DNA of 14,986 bases, taken from positions 1-14,986 of the forward strand of contig CAMHOI010000004.1 of NCBI GenBank assembly GCA_946186725.1. Reading direction: 5' to 3'. Below the pieces are notes generated by a model that made no database searches, was not told where the DNA came from, and saw only the letters and a program-made list of their open reading frames with translations. Numbering within the stretch: position 1 is the first letter of the stretch; every line of letters starts with the position of its first letter. Shown here piece after piece: positions 7,301 through 14,746 of this stretch. The DNA is from an uncultured Clostridia bacterium. Lineage in GTDB: Bacteria > Bacillota > Clostridia > Oscillospirales > Acutalibacteraceae. The position numbers were made by a program, and so were the translations under genes.

Positions 7301-7755
7301 ATCAGATCTCGGAGATCACGGTAGCGTTTGTCGAAGAGTTCAACGGCACGATCGCCATGATCGACTTTTCGCCGTTCACAGATTCCGTGGATAGCGCGTT
7401 TTCCTTCCTGGAGGATCGCGCGTGGAGCAGCATCGACAACGTGCGCGGATGGCTCGCTGAGCTCTCGGCTGAGATCGACGCCATCGAGGCGCGGGCCGCG
7501 AACGTGAACGTCGGCCACAACGCCGGCGGTACCGACAACTGGCGCGGCGGGCTCACGTACCTCGCCGAGAACGGGCCCGAGCTCGTGGATCTGCCGCAGG
7601 GCTCCCGCGTGCACACCGCGCAGGAAACGCGGCAGATCCTCGGCGGCGGCACCGACATGCGCGAGACCGAGGCGAAGCTCACCCAGGCGGTGAGCCTGCT
7701 GGGTCAGATCTCGGCAGAGCTCTCCGGGCTGCGGATGCGAGGGAGGATGGTTTGA
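4387..7755 (+). CDS. Tail tape measure protein
   Basis: This 1122-residue protein sets tail length and is packed in the tube lumen. It starts directly after the chaperone stop with GGAGG upstream. Residues about 10-140 are a charged coiled coil (KAIQNINKDNQLLNAELKTLAEQ, then Glu/Lys heptads). A hydrophobic Ala/Gly segment lies near 168-190. Two GQFGL(F/L) motifs occur 40 residues apart at about 472 and 512. Residues 573-884 are three gapless 104-residue repeats, and residues 887 and 993 begin a second, weaker repeat (DF-T/S-PF, SYL/SFL). The C-terminus has the common ending GGTDNWRGGLTYLAENGPELVDLPQGSRVHT. By the rough 0.15 nm per residue rule, the tail would be near 170 nm (inference). GC falls around 5920-6540. 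The TGA overlaps the next ATG as TGATG. Confidence 0.93.
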   Translation: MANQRKVGLKIEIDGEAEYKKAIQNINKDNQLLNAELKTLAEQYKNNSDSMDYLVQRGEKLESQLLEQEAKVTLLRDALHKATEEFGTADERTTEWAIKLANAETELAKTKNAIDENNAAMDKNTTALEKNEKAVGGLGDQLDELGGMLGVHIPDMAREALNGMEGFSAGTVASMGLAAAGIGAAVKVTKELYDITRQAAAEADALLTRSAQTGLSTDLLQQLDYAQNFLDFDGLDRSLQNLTRSMGNATSESTRQAQAFKELGVEIYDENGKLRDNYAVFLDVIDALGDMDDKTRADIIANQLFGKSYADLKPLIEAGSGALKQYTDRAQEMGYVIDKEVIERLGRFDDALQENKTAIDTAKTELAGFFAPLFQSIVDGGTGAINVVRSLFGSDIVQIIAESSNPLVNIVAQWAHLADAYYDAKDAKDAFDESAADTPDLSAAITPMQEAVQALADKYQEAQAKYRDLLDGQFGLFEDASERLLTDSDRAAQKLGELWTSAYESAEKSIQGQFGLLDFARTSYQQFTDEYAKSWESTFQTVKSSVEGVWGTYEEAVGFSMKTAQEMNTAYDSQKHYWEWYDITLKEVLSSGIEGVREWAAATADGSEESAAALGGFLSATEEGRQIIVDSFFQMKAAETEAADAITDLKTRGSADMEAYAAEMREKSEELVESYKSQYEYLDEYEKNLEAVLSSGVEGIQEYVSQFAAGSAEAVEAVAILAASTDERKAEIVAAWLAVQEKTKDVSQDYGDMAIAGAESAEALAGSTESFMQRSNAALDSQLQYWQEYREDFDALKNRNIEGIDELAKKYMDGSAESKQALAELRYASDEEIAALIQKMREVAAERGDLGNTFAAMEVDLTGQLAKIKADWVAAVQEISGTAGAVDFTPFKTAVTLSFSYLTETAKTGNASMVTAFKDGNTGSQEELEKLKTGSADKIEAIINTLGTTEQAKEEFTQRFDDMTEHTVTDLDQISEITVAFVEEFNGTIAMIDFSPFTDSVDSAFSFLEDRAWSSIDNVRGWLAELSAEIDAIEARAANVNVGHNAGGTDNWRGGLTYLAENGPELVDLPQGSRVHTAQETRQILGGGTDMRETEAKLTQAVSLLGQISAELSGLRMRGRMV
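6103..7038 (+). repeat. Three tandem 104-residue repeats in the tape measure protein
   Basis: Units begin at residues 573, 677 and 781 of the protein (bases 6103, 6415, 6727), exactly 104 codons apart, and align without gaps. Shared positions include SQ at the start, a Y/W-rich EYxxx segment, EG(V/I) near position 22, (D/A)GS(E/A)E(S/A) near position 34, and a conserved T/S-D/E-E segment after position 45. The DNA is much more diverged than the protein pattern, so the duplication is old. Confidence 0.85.
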
Positions 7756-10700
7756 TGGCGAACACGACAATTACAAAGCTGCCGGATGCGTATTCTGAGC
7801 GCCGTTCGGGCACCTGGACAGACTGGGCAATATACACATCAGGGTCAAAACTTTCTCCTTTTGCGCTTAGGTTTTCGTTGAATTCAGATTCCGAAAGCGC
7901 TGATCCTCTTCAGATTTTTTCGTTTTCCTTTACTTATAGATGGTCTATATATAATCCACCATCGAGCCAAGACACAGCTTATGTTACTTTTAGCCTCTAC
8001 AACCGAGACCCTCGCGTATATGGGACGGACTCTCCCCTCGCAGAACATACTCAAGTCATCGTAGCCGGTCAAAGCGGTATCCTCGTATCGTATGCTTTTG
8101 ACGATCTAAACACTACGGGAACAGATCTATTTCTTGTTATTACAGATAGCAGCTCCTTTGATATTTACATTGAAGTCGCAGAGGCCAGCATTACCTACGA
8201 TCTGCTCCCGTTGGGCGTGGGAATCTCCCCTGTTTCCCTTTACGCAGGCGAAGATCTCACATTCAACTTTGAAAAACGCTACGGCCTGCCGCTGACGGTA
8301 AACTTCAGCGCCGGCGGGACGATCCTGGACCGCATCACGGCGGAGAGCGACGAGATCACCTTCACCCCGCCCGATTCCTGGTTCGACGACGCAAGCGTCA
8401 CAGCCGGGCAGATGACCGTTTACGTGAGCGTTGCGGACCAGTACGGCCGATCTGCAAACGGGCAGTTTATCCTGCGGCGGCATTTCGGCAGCCGCGCCTC
8501 CCCCATCGCGCCGCGCAGCGCGAGGCTGGAAGGAGCGAACCCCATCAATTTCGCCTGGAGCGTGGATGAGACCAACGGCGCACAGACCGAGGCGCAGCTG
8601 CAGTGGTCAACCGACAACGCGATCTGGGAGACGCTCGGCACCGTCTCGGGCAGCGGAACGACCTGGACGGCGCCGCGGGTGAAGTTCCCGGCGGGGACGA
8701 TCTACTGGCGCGTGAGAGTCAAAAACGAGTTCGACATCGTGGGTCCCTGGTCCAATTCCGTGACCTTCACGGTCTCCTACGCCGCGACGGCGCAGGTCGT
8801 ACCGGTGGACTCGCCGACCTCGGGCGTCATCAACGCGCAGGTCGACCGCGTCTTCAGCGTGACGCTGGAGGCCAGCGGCGCGACCTACGAGCCCTTCACG
8901 ATCGAGAGCGCGACCTTCTACTGGCGCTCGCGCAGCTCCGGCCCGTTCACGACGCTTTCGATGGAGCCGAACGCCGACCGCGCAAGCGTCCTGATCGCGG
9001 CGGGCACCTTTGAATCCGGGACGGTGCAGTGGTACGCCGAGGCGACCGACAACACCGGGCGGACGACGACGACTGACGTCTTCACGCTCTCGACGCTCTC
9101 AGCCGAGGTGGAGGCGATCCCGGTCTCGCCGATCGACACGGTGGAGTCCGGCTCCAGCGTGATCGTGTTCCGCTGGGACTACGGCAGCATCGACGGCAGC
9201 CCGCAGAAAAGCGTTGACATCCAGATCAGCACCGACGGCGAAGCCTGGGACGCGCTCGCCACCGTAACCGGCAGCGCCGCGAGAAGCTATGAGGCGGCAG
9301 CCTCGACCTTCGACGCGGGCCTCGTCTACTGGCGGATCCGGGCGACGAGCGAAAACGACGTCACCGGCCCGTGGTCCCGGGCGGTCAGTTTCATCTCCTT
9401 TGCCGCTCCCCTGGTGCAGGGCGTGTGGGCAGACTCCATGCCGTTTGTGACCGTGACCTGGCAGGTCAACGGTCAGCTCGCCTTTGAGATCGACATCGAC
9501 GGGCAGATCTACGGCGACTACGGCGCGAATGTGCGGTCCTACACCTGGCCGGAGCCGATGCAGCCGGGGCTGCATACCGTGAAGGTACGCGCGCAGAATC
9601 AGTACGGTCTCTGGTCCGAGTGGGCCGCCGCGAACTTTTACACCAGCACGCCGCAGCAGACGATCACGCTTTCGGGTACCGCTGATGAGTCCGTGCATCT
9701 CACCTGGACCGGCGGCGAGGCCTCAATGCCGGTGATCACCGTGCAGCCGGTCGACATGTGGGCCACCGAGGGACTGCTGAGCTTTTCGGTCGACGCTGTC
9801 GGCGAGGGTCTCAGCTTCAAATGGTTTATGCAGCCGGCTGAGGCAGCGCCCTGGAATTCGCTGGGGCCTGCCGGGCCTTATAAACAGACCTACACCCAAA
9901 ACGTGACCGCGCAGCTCGACGGCTACCGATACAAATGCCAAGTCACCTCAGCAGCGGGAAGCGTAGAGTCAGACGTCGCCACCTTCCACTACGCGGCCCC
10001 GGCGGCGGCGCCGGTGATCACGATCCAGCCCGAGGATGTCTTCCTCAAGGACGGCACGGTTTACATGTACTGCGGCGCGGACGGTTCCAGCTACGAGTGG
10101 TACCGCCGCAGCCCCCAGAGCTTCAGCCCGGCTCTGCAGGTCGCGGACCAGGACGACAACTACTGGCATATTCCCTACGGCGAGGTCCCGAACCGCGCGC
10201 AGCGCGTCAGCAACGGCAGCGACGATCACTGGTATTTTCCCGAGGGCGAAGGTCCAACGGGCGCGGTGCAGATCACAGCCTGGGCGGGAACTCTCTGGCA
10301 CATGGTCCCCGGTCCGGGCAGCACGGAGCCCGAGTGGACGGCGATGGGCGTAAACGCGCCTTACATCACCTTCCCGGCGGAGGAGAGCCGCAGCGGCGAG
10401 GAATACTTCTGCCGTGTCACGAACGAGGCCGGCAGCACCGACAGCCGGATCGCGGTCTACCTTTATGAGGACCCGCCGATCAAGGAGGGCGGCAGCGGCG
10501 ACTACTACGTCTACCGCGACGGTGAGCTTCTCGACCGGACGGCGGACGCGCATTACGAGGACCGCACCGCCCTCGGCGAACACACGTATGTGATTTTGAA
10601 CCGGCTTTCCAACAATAACGCAGCGAGCTCCAACGCGTTGACGCTGACCGTTACGATCAGGTGCCTCACGATCGGGCTCCTCTCCGGCGGGCCGTGGCAG

Positions 10701-11036
10701 ACTCTCAAGTGGTCCGACCGGGAAAACCGGGAGCTCTCCCTCACGCGCTCGCGCGAGGTGCGCTGGACCCACTACGCAGGGTCGAAGTACCCGGAGGCTG
10801 ACGTGGGCGAGGCCGAGGATCTGGTGGCCAGCTTCGACGCTGCCTGGCTTGCACAGAACCGCAAGCAGGCCGACGCCTTCGAGGCGCTGCTCGGCGAGGA
10901 GGTCGTTGTGAAGACCCCGCGCGGCGTCGTGGTGGTCGGCGTGCTCGCCGGCTACGACCGGCGGGACCCGCGCTTCTACAAGAGCTACAGTTTCGAAGTG
11001 CGGCAGGAGGACTGGGGAGGGCGCGTCGATGCGTAA
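7755..11036 (+). CDS. Multi-Ig/FN3 tail tip protein with Dit-like C-terminal domain
   Basis: This 1093-residue protein sits where the distal tail protein is normally encoded, between tape measure and hub. The start is ATG 7755 (GGAGG upstream); the TTG before it is not needed. Residues 1 to about 152 look like a beta-sandwich, perhaps carbohydrate-binding, encoded by unusually AT-rich DNA. Residues about 153-245 are Ig-like. FN3-like domains follow, clearest at about 246-343 and 448-552, which share the pattern QWSTD/QISTD...W...YWR(V/I)R...GPWS. Two I-set-like domains at about 658-745 and 753-905 show W and Y-x-C-x-V motifs; the second carries three 22-residue repeats. Residues 970-1093 (GPWQTLKWSDRENRELSL to the end with YSFEVRQEDWGG) resemble a Dit-type tail attachment domain. 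It likely anchors at the tail tip by its C-terminus and projects Ig domains towards the host surface; sugar binding is inference. Confidence 0.72.
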   Translation: MANTTITKLPDAYSERRSGTWTDWAIYTSGSKLSPFALRFSLNSDSESADPLQIFSFSFTYRWSIYNPPSSQDTAYVTFSLYNRDPRVYGTDSPLAEHTQVIVAGQSGILVSYAFDDLNTTGTDLFLVITDSSSFDIYIEVAEASITYDLLPLGVGISPVSLYAGEDLTFNFEKRYGLPLTVNFSAGGTILDRITAESDEITFTPPDSWFDDASVTAGQMTVYVSVADQYGRSANGQFILRRHFGSRASPIAPRSARLEGANPINFAWSVDETNGAQTEAQLQWSTDNAIWETLGTVSGSGTTWTAPRVKFPAGTIYWRVRVKNEFDIVGPWSNSVTFTVSYAATAQVVPVDSPTSGVINAQVDRVFSVTLEASGATYEPFTIESATFYWRSRSSGPFTTLSMEPNADRASVLIAAGTFESGTVQWYAEATDNTGRTTTTDVFTLSTLSAEVEAIPVSPIDTVESGSSVIVFRWDYGSIDGSPQKSVDIQISTDGEAWDALATVTGSAARSYEAAASTFDAGLVYWRIRATSENDVTGPWSRAVSFISFAAPLVQGVWADSMPFVTVTWQVNGQLAFEIDIDGQIYGDYGANVRSYTWPEPMQPGLHTVKVRAQNQYGLWSEWAAANFYTSTPQQTITLSGTADESVHLTWTGGEASMPVITVQPVDMWATEGLLSFSVDAVGEGLSFKWFMQPAEAAPWNSLGPAGPYKQTYTQNVTAQLDGYRYKCQVTSAAGSVESDVATFHYAAPAAAPVITIQPEDVFLKDGTVYMYCGADGSSYEWYRRSPQSFSPALQVADQDDNYWHIPYGEVPNRAQRVSNGSDDHWYFPEGEGPTGAVQITAWAGTLWHMVPGPGSTEPEWTAMGVNAPYITFPAEESRSGEEYFCRVTNEAGSTDSRIAVYLYEDPPIKEGGSGDYYVYRDGELLDRTADAHYEDRTALGEHTYVILNRLSNNNAASSNALTLTVTIRCLTIGLLSGGPWQTLKWSDRENRELSLTRSREVRWTHYAGSKYPEADVGEAEDLVASFDAAWLAQNRKQADAFEALLGEEVVVKTPRGVVVVGVLAGYDRRDPRFYKSYSFEVRQEDWGGRVDA
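10131..10328 (+). repeat. Three tandem 22-residue repeats inside an Ig-like domain
   Basis: Units at residues 793-814, 815-836 and 837-858 of the tip protein align without gaps. Each has A at position 1, V or I at position 4, W at position 12, and G at position 17, with P at position 15 or 16. They are inserted between the W and Y-x-C halves of an I-set-like domain. Their role is unknown. Confidence 0.75.
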
Positions 11037-12093
11037 AATCGGATTCCGCTATAACCTCCTTCGCGGCGGCGCCTACTACGCGCAGCTGCGCGCCCTCGAT
11101 TCCTCCCCGCCGAGAATCCGCATGGACGACGGGGGCGAGATCAAAACCGGCTTTTCCGGCACCTTCGCCCCCTACGCACGGGACGCGGCGTGGCGGCTGC
11201 AGGAGGTCAACTGGCTCACCGACGAGATCCAGCCGGTGATCGTGATCGACGGCGCGGAGCACCCGCTGGGCGTCTTCGCGGTGGCGACGCCGACCGAGGA
11301 AGAGGTGGACGGGCTGCGATCCGTGCGCGTGGAGTGCTACGACCGAGGCTGGCTCGTCCGGGACACCAGGACCGAGACGCTCCTCTACTGGCGGCGCGGG
11401 ACGCCGGTCCTCGACGCGGTGGAGCAGCTGCTGACCGCAGCGGGGATCCGGGCGATCTTCAAGACGCCCTCCGCCGCCGTCTTCCAGGAGGACCGCGAGG
11501 ACTGGGACGTGGGCACGTCTCACCTTACGATCGCGAATCAGCTTTTAAGTGAGATCAACTATAACCCGTTGTGGTTCAACGCTTTCGGTGCCGCGATCCT
11601 GGGCCCGGTGACGGTGCCGGACGCTTCGACGATCGCCCACCGCTTCGACACGCGCGACAAATCGACCCGCGTGCTGCCCGGGATCTCCCGCACGACCGAT
11701 GTCTACGCCGCGCCGAACGTCTTCCTCTGCACCTGCGCGCACCCGGACAAGGACGAGCTGATGCTCGCCGTGGCGGAAAACGCGAACCCGCAGAGCCCGC
11801 TTTCCACCGTGCGGCGCGGGCGGCGGATCGTGCAGAAGATCGCGGTCGACAACATCAACTCCCCCGAGGATCTGCAGGCCTACGCAAACCGGCTGCGGAA
11901 CGAGAGCATGATCACCGGCGAGAGCATCCAGCTCTCGACCGGGCTGCTGCCGGGCTTCGGCGTCGGCGACGTGGTGGCGCTGCGCTACGGGGAGCTCTCG
12001 GCGCTCTGCATCGAGCACGGCTACGACATGGAGCTTGCGGTCGGCGGGCGGATGACCCATCGACTTGAGAAGGTGGTGTACAACCTTGATTGA
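11029..12093 (+). CDS. Baseplate hub / tail-associated lysin-like (Tal N-terminal, gp27-like) protein
   Basis: This 354-residue protein follows the tip protein, overlapping it by 8 bases, with GGGGAGGG upstream of its ATG. Its position and order match the gp27/Tal N-terminal hub that closes the tube: an N-terminal beta domain (RYNLLRGGAYYAQLRALD), a strand pair around IVIDGAEHPLGVFAVATP, a RSVRVECYDRGWLVRDT strand-turn at about 99-116, a helical segment (TIANQLLSEINYNPLWFNAFG), a middle VRRGRRIVQKIAVDN segment and a C-terminal segment FGVGDVVALRYGELSALCIEH near residues 305-325 that is typical of hub proteins. No peptidoglycan hydrolase domain is visible, so wall degradation would need another protein. 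Its end overlaps the next frame. Function is inferred from order and pattern. Confidence 0.72.
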   Translation: MRKIGFRYNLLRGGAYYAQLRALDSSPPRIRMDDGGEIKTGFSGTFAPYARDAAWRLQEVNWLTDEIQPVIVIDGAEHPLGVFAVATPTEEEVDGLRSVRVECYDRGWLVRDTRTETLLYWRRGTPVLDAVEQLLTAAGIRAIFKTPSAAVFQEDREDWDVGTSHLTIANQLLSEINYNPLWFNAFGAAILGPVTVPDASTIAHRFDTRDKSTRVLPGISRTTDVYAAPNVFLCTCAHPDKDELMLAVAENANPQSPLSTVRRGRRIVQKIAVDNINSPEDLQAYANRLRNESMITGESIQLSTGLLPGFGVGDVVALRYGELSALCIEHGYDMELAVGGRMTHRLEKVVYNLD

Positions 12094-12307
12094 CCTCGAA
12101 AATTTGCCTCAGGAGAAACCGGCGCAGCTCATCTGCGCGAAGGCGGCGGCGGTCACGGAGGCCGGCGTTACGCTGATCCTCCCGGGTCAGACTGCCGCCA
12201 CGCAGAAGAGCTATCGCCGCCTCAAGGGCAGCGACATCCAGGCCGGCGACATGGTGGTCGCGGCGAAGATCTCGGGCACGTGGGTCGTGCTCGACGCGAT
12301 TTTATGA
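12086..12307 (+). CDS. Small tail-tip protein, probable OB/SH3-like barrel
   Basis: The product is about 73 residues if it starts at TTG 12086, with AGGTGG about ten bases upstream and overlapping the hub gene; a more upstream TTG at 12065 is less likely. The sequence is mostly short strands: LICAKAAAVTEAGVTLILPG, then KSYRRLKGSDIQAGDMVVAAKISGTWVVLDAIL. The pattern of alternating strands with a K-x-Y-x-x-L...GD-x-V...I-S-G-T-W/Y-V-V-L-D end resembles the small barrel proteins encoded after baseplate hubs in Firmicute phages. Its exact function is unknown; it may sit on the hub or form a small spike piece. The stop TGA is followed by AAAGGA before the fibre ATG. Confidence 0.6.
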   Translation: MIDLENLPQEKPAQLICAKAAAVTEAGVTLILPGQTAATQKSYRRLKGSDIQAGDMVVAAKISGTWVVLDAIL

Positions 12308-12322
12308 GAAAGGAAGTTTGCG

Positions 12323-13375
12323 ATGGTAACAATAACAATGATGCTACTGTCTCAGGGGTGGGATGTAAAGGTGAGTTGTCTTTCCGACGACGCAAAGCCG
12401 ACCGAATGCACGCCGCCCGGCGTTTTTCCCGAGAAAACGATGCCGATCCCAAACGGGGCAAAGCTTATAGAAATCGACACGGGCGCTCGCTTTCTGTTCG
12501 ACGAGGAGTCGAGCGAGTGGGCCTTACAGCCCGAGACCGACGAGGAGTTTGCTCAGGACGTGGTAGCGCTTAAAGCGGACATGCAGGAGGTTGAAGGCGA
12601 GGTCGGTGATTTAAAGAGCGCTATCAACAAACTGACACCGGCCGCAACCACGCAGGACGTAGGCAAGGCGCTCATCGTCAAAACTGTTGACCCGACCACG
12701 GGCAAGCCGTCTGAATACGAATACGGCGAAGCAGGCGGTGGCGCTGGCGGTGCTGTCAATGATGTTCAGATCAACGGGACGAGCATTGTCACGGATGGCG
12801 TGGCGAATGTGCCGATTGCTAACGACGAAGCCTTTGGTGCTGTTAAAGTTAGAAATACATCTTCCTATGGCGTTAAAATTAATAATTTAGGGTTTCTCGA
12901 CTTGCAGTCACCCACCAACAATCAAATAAAAGAAGGACGCGCTAACTATATTGCTATTGTCCCAGGCTTTCAGCACGAATCCGCCTTCTATGGCCTCGCC
13001 AAAGCCGCTGGGGCAGACATGTCATCTATCGCATCTACCACTGTAGGCCAGTACCCGGAAGCACAGAAATCCGCAATCTCCGAAATGCTCAACGGCTCTG
13101 TCGCAGTTTCTGGCACAACGCCAACAATCAACGCGCTCCCCGGTGTGCGCTATGTTTGCGGTGAGGTTTCCACGCTTGACATCACGCTCCCCGCAAGCGG
13201 TATCGTTGACGTTGTGTTCACCAGCGGCTCCACGGCAACGGTGCTGACAATCACGCCGCCGTCTGGTGTGACGCTCAAATGGGCGAACGGTTTTGACCCG
13301 ACCGCATTGGAAGCCAATACAACGTATGAAATCAACATTATGGACGGTCTGGGGGTGGCGGCAAGTTGGACTTGA
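12323..13375 (+). CDS. Tail fibre / receptor-binding protein
   Basis: This 350-residue protein has a good ribosome binding site (AAAGGA) before ATG 12323. The first about 68 residues (GWDVKVSCLSDDAKPT, PPGVFP, PIPNGAK, EIDTG, FLFDEE...W) form a domain that also occurs alone in the gene at 14747. A coiled-coil segment follows (FAQDVVALKADMQEVEGEVGDLKSAINKL), suggesting trimerisation, then a Gly-rich hinge (GEAGGGAGGAV). The rest is beta-rich and fibre-like, with EAFGAVKV, a YGLAKAAGADMSS segment common in gut-phage fibres, and a C-terminal strand set with ITLPASGIVDVVFTSGSTATVLTITPPSGV. It probably reads host surface features. The middle (12841-12900) is only 28% GC, unlike the flanks, a sign of exchange. 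The TGA overlaps the next ATG as TGATG. Confidence 0.72.
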   Translation: MVTITMMLLSQGWDVKVSCLSDDAKPTECTPPGVFPEKTMPIPNGAKLIEIDTGARFLFDEESSEWALQPETDEEFAQDVVALKADMQEVEGEVGDLKSAINKLTPAATTQDVGKALIVKTVDPTTGKPSEYEYGEAGGGAGGAVNDVQINGTSIVTDGVANVPIANDEAFGAVKVRNTSSYGVKINNLGFLDLQSPTNNQIKEGRANYIAIVPGFQHESAFYGLAKAAGADMSSIASTTVGQYPEAQKSAISEMLNGSVAVSGTTPTINALPGVRYVCGEVSTLDITLPASGIVDVVFTSGSTATVLTITPPSGVTLKWANGFDPTALEANTTYEINIMDGLGVAASWT

Positions 13376-13809
13376 TGCAAGCACGGCGAAGACTGCTGAT
13401 GCAATCGGTGAGCGGCGGTCTTGACACATCGCCAATTATCACGGACATGGGTTATCGTCTGAAGAACGGCGATCTGACTCTGGAGGTCAATTCAGCGGCT
13501 TGCGTCACGGATTTGTACAGTTTCGTTTATGATGGCGATAGCAGTAATCGCGCAGTTTTCGTTATGTACGGAACGCTCCCATCACTGCAAGTTTTCACAA
13601 ACGGAACTTATACAGATTACTGGAACAGGGACTCAACAACCGGAGAAATGTCGCAGACCGTCAACAACGGCGTAGACGGCATCCGATTCACGCTTCAGAT
13701 TGATATGCTTGATGTCTGCTATGCTTTTCTGCAACAGACTGGAGACATCTTGTTTGCCGGAAAAAACTCGATTTATTATGGACATCGAAATGTTATGGAA
13801 GTTAATTAA
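13375..13809 (+). CDS. Hypothetical phage protein next to tail fibre
   Basis: The product is 144 residues from ATG 13375, which overlaps the fibre stop as TGATG and probably depends on coupled translation; a TTG at 13366 is an alternative. The N-terminus is a basic, Met-rich helix (QARRRLLMQSVSGG) and the rest looks like a compact beta fold: YRLKNGDLTLEV, DLYSFVYDGDSSNRAVFVMYG, FTNGTYTDYW, GIRFTLQIDMLDVCYAFL. The strand pattern and position suggest a fibre-associated or decoration protein of the tail tip. I do not recognise a family. Codon use and GC are lower than in the head and neck genes, like the adjoining part of the fibre gene, so it belongs to the same variable cassette. It is followed directly by a strong TAAGGAGGT site for the next gene. 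Confidence 0.6.
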   Translation: MQARRRLLMQSVSGGLDTSPIITDMGYRLKNGDLTLEVNSAACVTDLYSFVYDGDSSNRAVFVMYGTLPSLQVFTNGTYTDYWNRDSTTGEMSQTVNNGVDGIRFTLQIDMLDVCYAFLQQTGDILFAGKNSIYYGHRNVMEVN

Positions 13810-13823
13810 GGAGGTATAACATC

Positions 13824-14180
13824 ATGAGACAAATCTACATCGTAGACGCAAAACAGGTCGTAGTATCTGAAACTCACCCAGAGGGCGTTCTTTCCACGGT
13901 CAATGGCTATCCAAAGACTTTCGACAGCCGAAGCTACAACGCTACCGAGTCCAATCCCAATGGCGACAGCGACAAGGCTCTGCGTGTGGCGCGGTCGGAC
14001 TACCACGCACAGCAGTCCGCATTTGAGGCGGCAGACAACCGCGCTATGTGGGCGCTTACGCTCACTCGCGTAGATGGTCGGCAAATTATGCAGGACGCTT
14101 ACGGCGCGTTCCCGGACATGACCCCGGCTCCCGAACCCGCGCCGGAGCCCGAACCCGAATCGGAGACGGACGTTACTTAA
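13824..14180 (+). CDS. Hypothetical small phage protein with Pro-Glu tail
   Basis: The product is 118 residues and has a near-ideal TAAGGAGGT site at 13807-13815. The N-terminus is a strand with Lys/Val residues (IYIVDAKQVVVSETHPEG), then a region rich in Ser and Asn (FDSRSYNATESNPNGDSD), a helix (YHAQQSAFEAADNRAMWAL), and a C-terminal run of Pro-Glu/Pro-Ala pairs ending in acidic residues. Such a PEP tail is likely an extended, negatively charged spacer. I recognise no family. It lies between the fibre-linked gene and the small ORFs at 14241 onward and so is likely accessory to the tail tip. Confidence 0.6.
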   Translation: MRQIYIVDAKQVVVSETHPEGVLSTVNGYPKTFDSRSYNATESNPNGDSDKALRVARSDYHAQQSAFEAADNRAMWALTLTRVDGRQIMQDAYGAFPDMTPAPEPAPEPEPESETDVT

Positions 14181-14240
14181 AGGACACTTTAAGCAAGAAA
14201 CCGGGCATGAAAGCAGTATCAACAGAAAGGAGCGCAGCAG

Positions 14241-14462
14241 ATGGCAGACCAGATCTTTCGATTTCCGACCGGCGGCAAATACTGGGCCGCGGCCAGCGTT
14301 CATGACGAGCGGCAGAATTTGAACCAGGCGGTGCTGAACGAAACAACCGCGCAGGTCAAAGCAGCGGCTGTGGCCGCGAACGCCGGGAAGCTGCTCGGCA
14401 TCGGGGAGGACGGCGCGATCCAGGCCGTGGAGCTCTCCGCCTGGACGGGAGGGAGCTACTGA
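14241..14462 (+). CDS. Hypothetical small phage protein
   Basis: The product is 73 residues with AAAGGAG nine bases before the ATG. It begins with an aromatic/strand segment (QIFRFPTGGKYWAAASVHDE), then a Gln/Asn/Ala-rich helix (NLNQAVLNETTAQVKAAAVAANAGKLLGIG) and a short strand (AIQAVELSAW). The stop overlaps the next ATG as TGATG, so it is coupled to the next gene. No family recognised; the composition, close packing and position suggest a minor tail or fibre-linked protein. About 60 bases before it (14181-14240) hold only its ribosome binding site; I see no promoter or terminator there. Confidence 0.55.
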   Translation: MADQIFRFPTGGKYWAAASVHDERQNLNQAVLNETTAQVKAAAVAANAGKLLGIGEDGAIQAVELSAWTGGSY

Positions 14463-14725
14463 TGGCCATGCAGATCGTAGACGGCGCGAAGCTCGACCGG
14501 AGCCTCAAGGCCACAGCGGACCGGATCCGCGAGGTCACGGGCGAGAGCAGCGAGATCCCCTTCGACTTTTTGGGCGAGACCGGCTTTTCGCGCTATATCC
14601 CCAGCGGCGGCGGCGGGCAGTATTCACCGCGCTGCGACCAGGTCAGCACCTTCGATTGGGCGACGCTGCAGGGCTACTGGGGCTTTGACGACGTGTACCC
14701 GACCGAATACCCGCCGGAAACCTGA
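14462..14725 (+). CDS. Small phage protein with fibre-type helical motif
   Basis: The product is 87 residues, starting at an ATG that overlaps the previous stop. Its N-terminal part (GAKLDRSLKATADRIREVTG, then SSEIPFDF) matches a motif I know from gut-phage tail fibre-like proteins, where a helix with the pattern L-x-x-x-A-D-x-I-R-x-x-T/K-G precedes a short hydrophobic strand. The C-terminus is Gly-rich (SGGGGQYS) with aromatic residues (WATLQGYWGFDDVY). It is probably a small tail-associated or cell-surface-binding protein. The motif recall is from memory and the function is inference. Confidence 0.58.
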   Translation: MAMQIVDGAKLDRSLKATADRIREVTGESSEIPFDFLGETGFSRYIPSGGGGQYSPRCDQVSTFDWATLQGYWGFDDVYPTEYPPET

Positions 14726-14746
14726 TTTTGAAAGGAGGACCCCAAC

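Noticed and set aside
6709..7770. Minus-strand open frame of 353 residues opposite the tape measure C-terminus
   Set aside because: Shadow of the tape measure frame; repetitive Arg/Leu/Gly composition typical of antisense frames in GC-rich DNA.
12065..12085. Upstream TTG at 12065 as the start of the small barrel gene
   Set aside because: It lies before the AGGTGG site and would overlap the hub further; TTG 12086 has better spacing.
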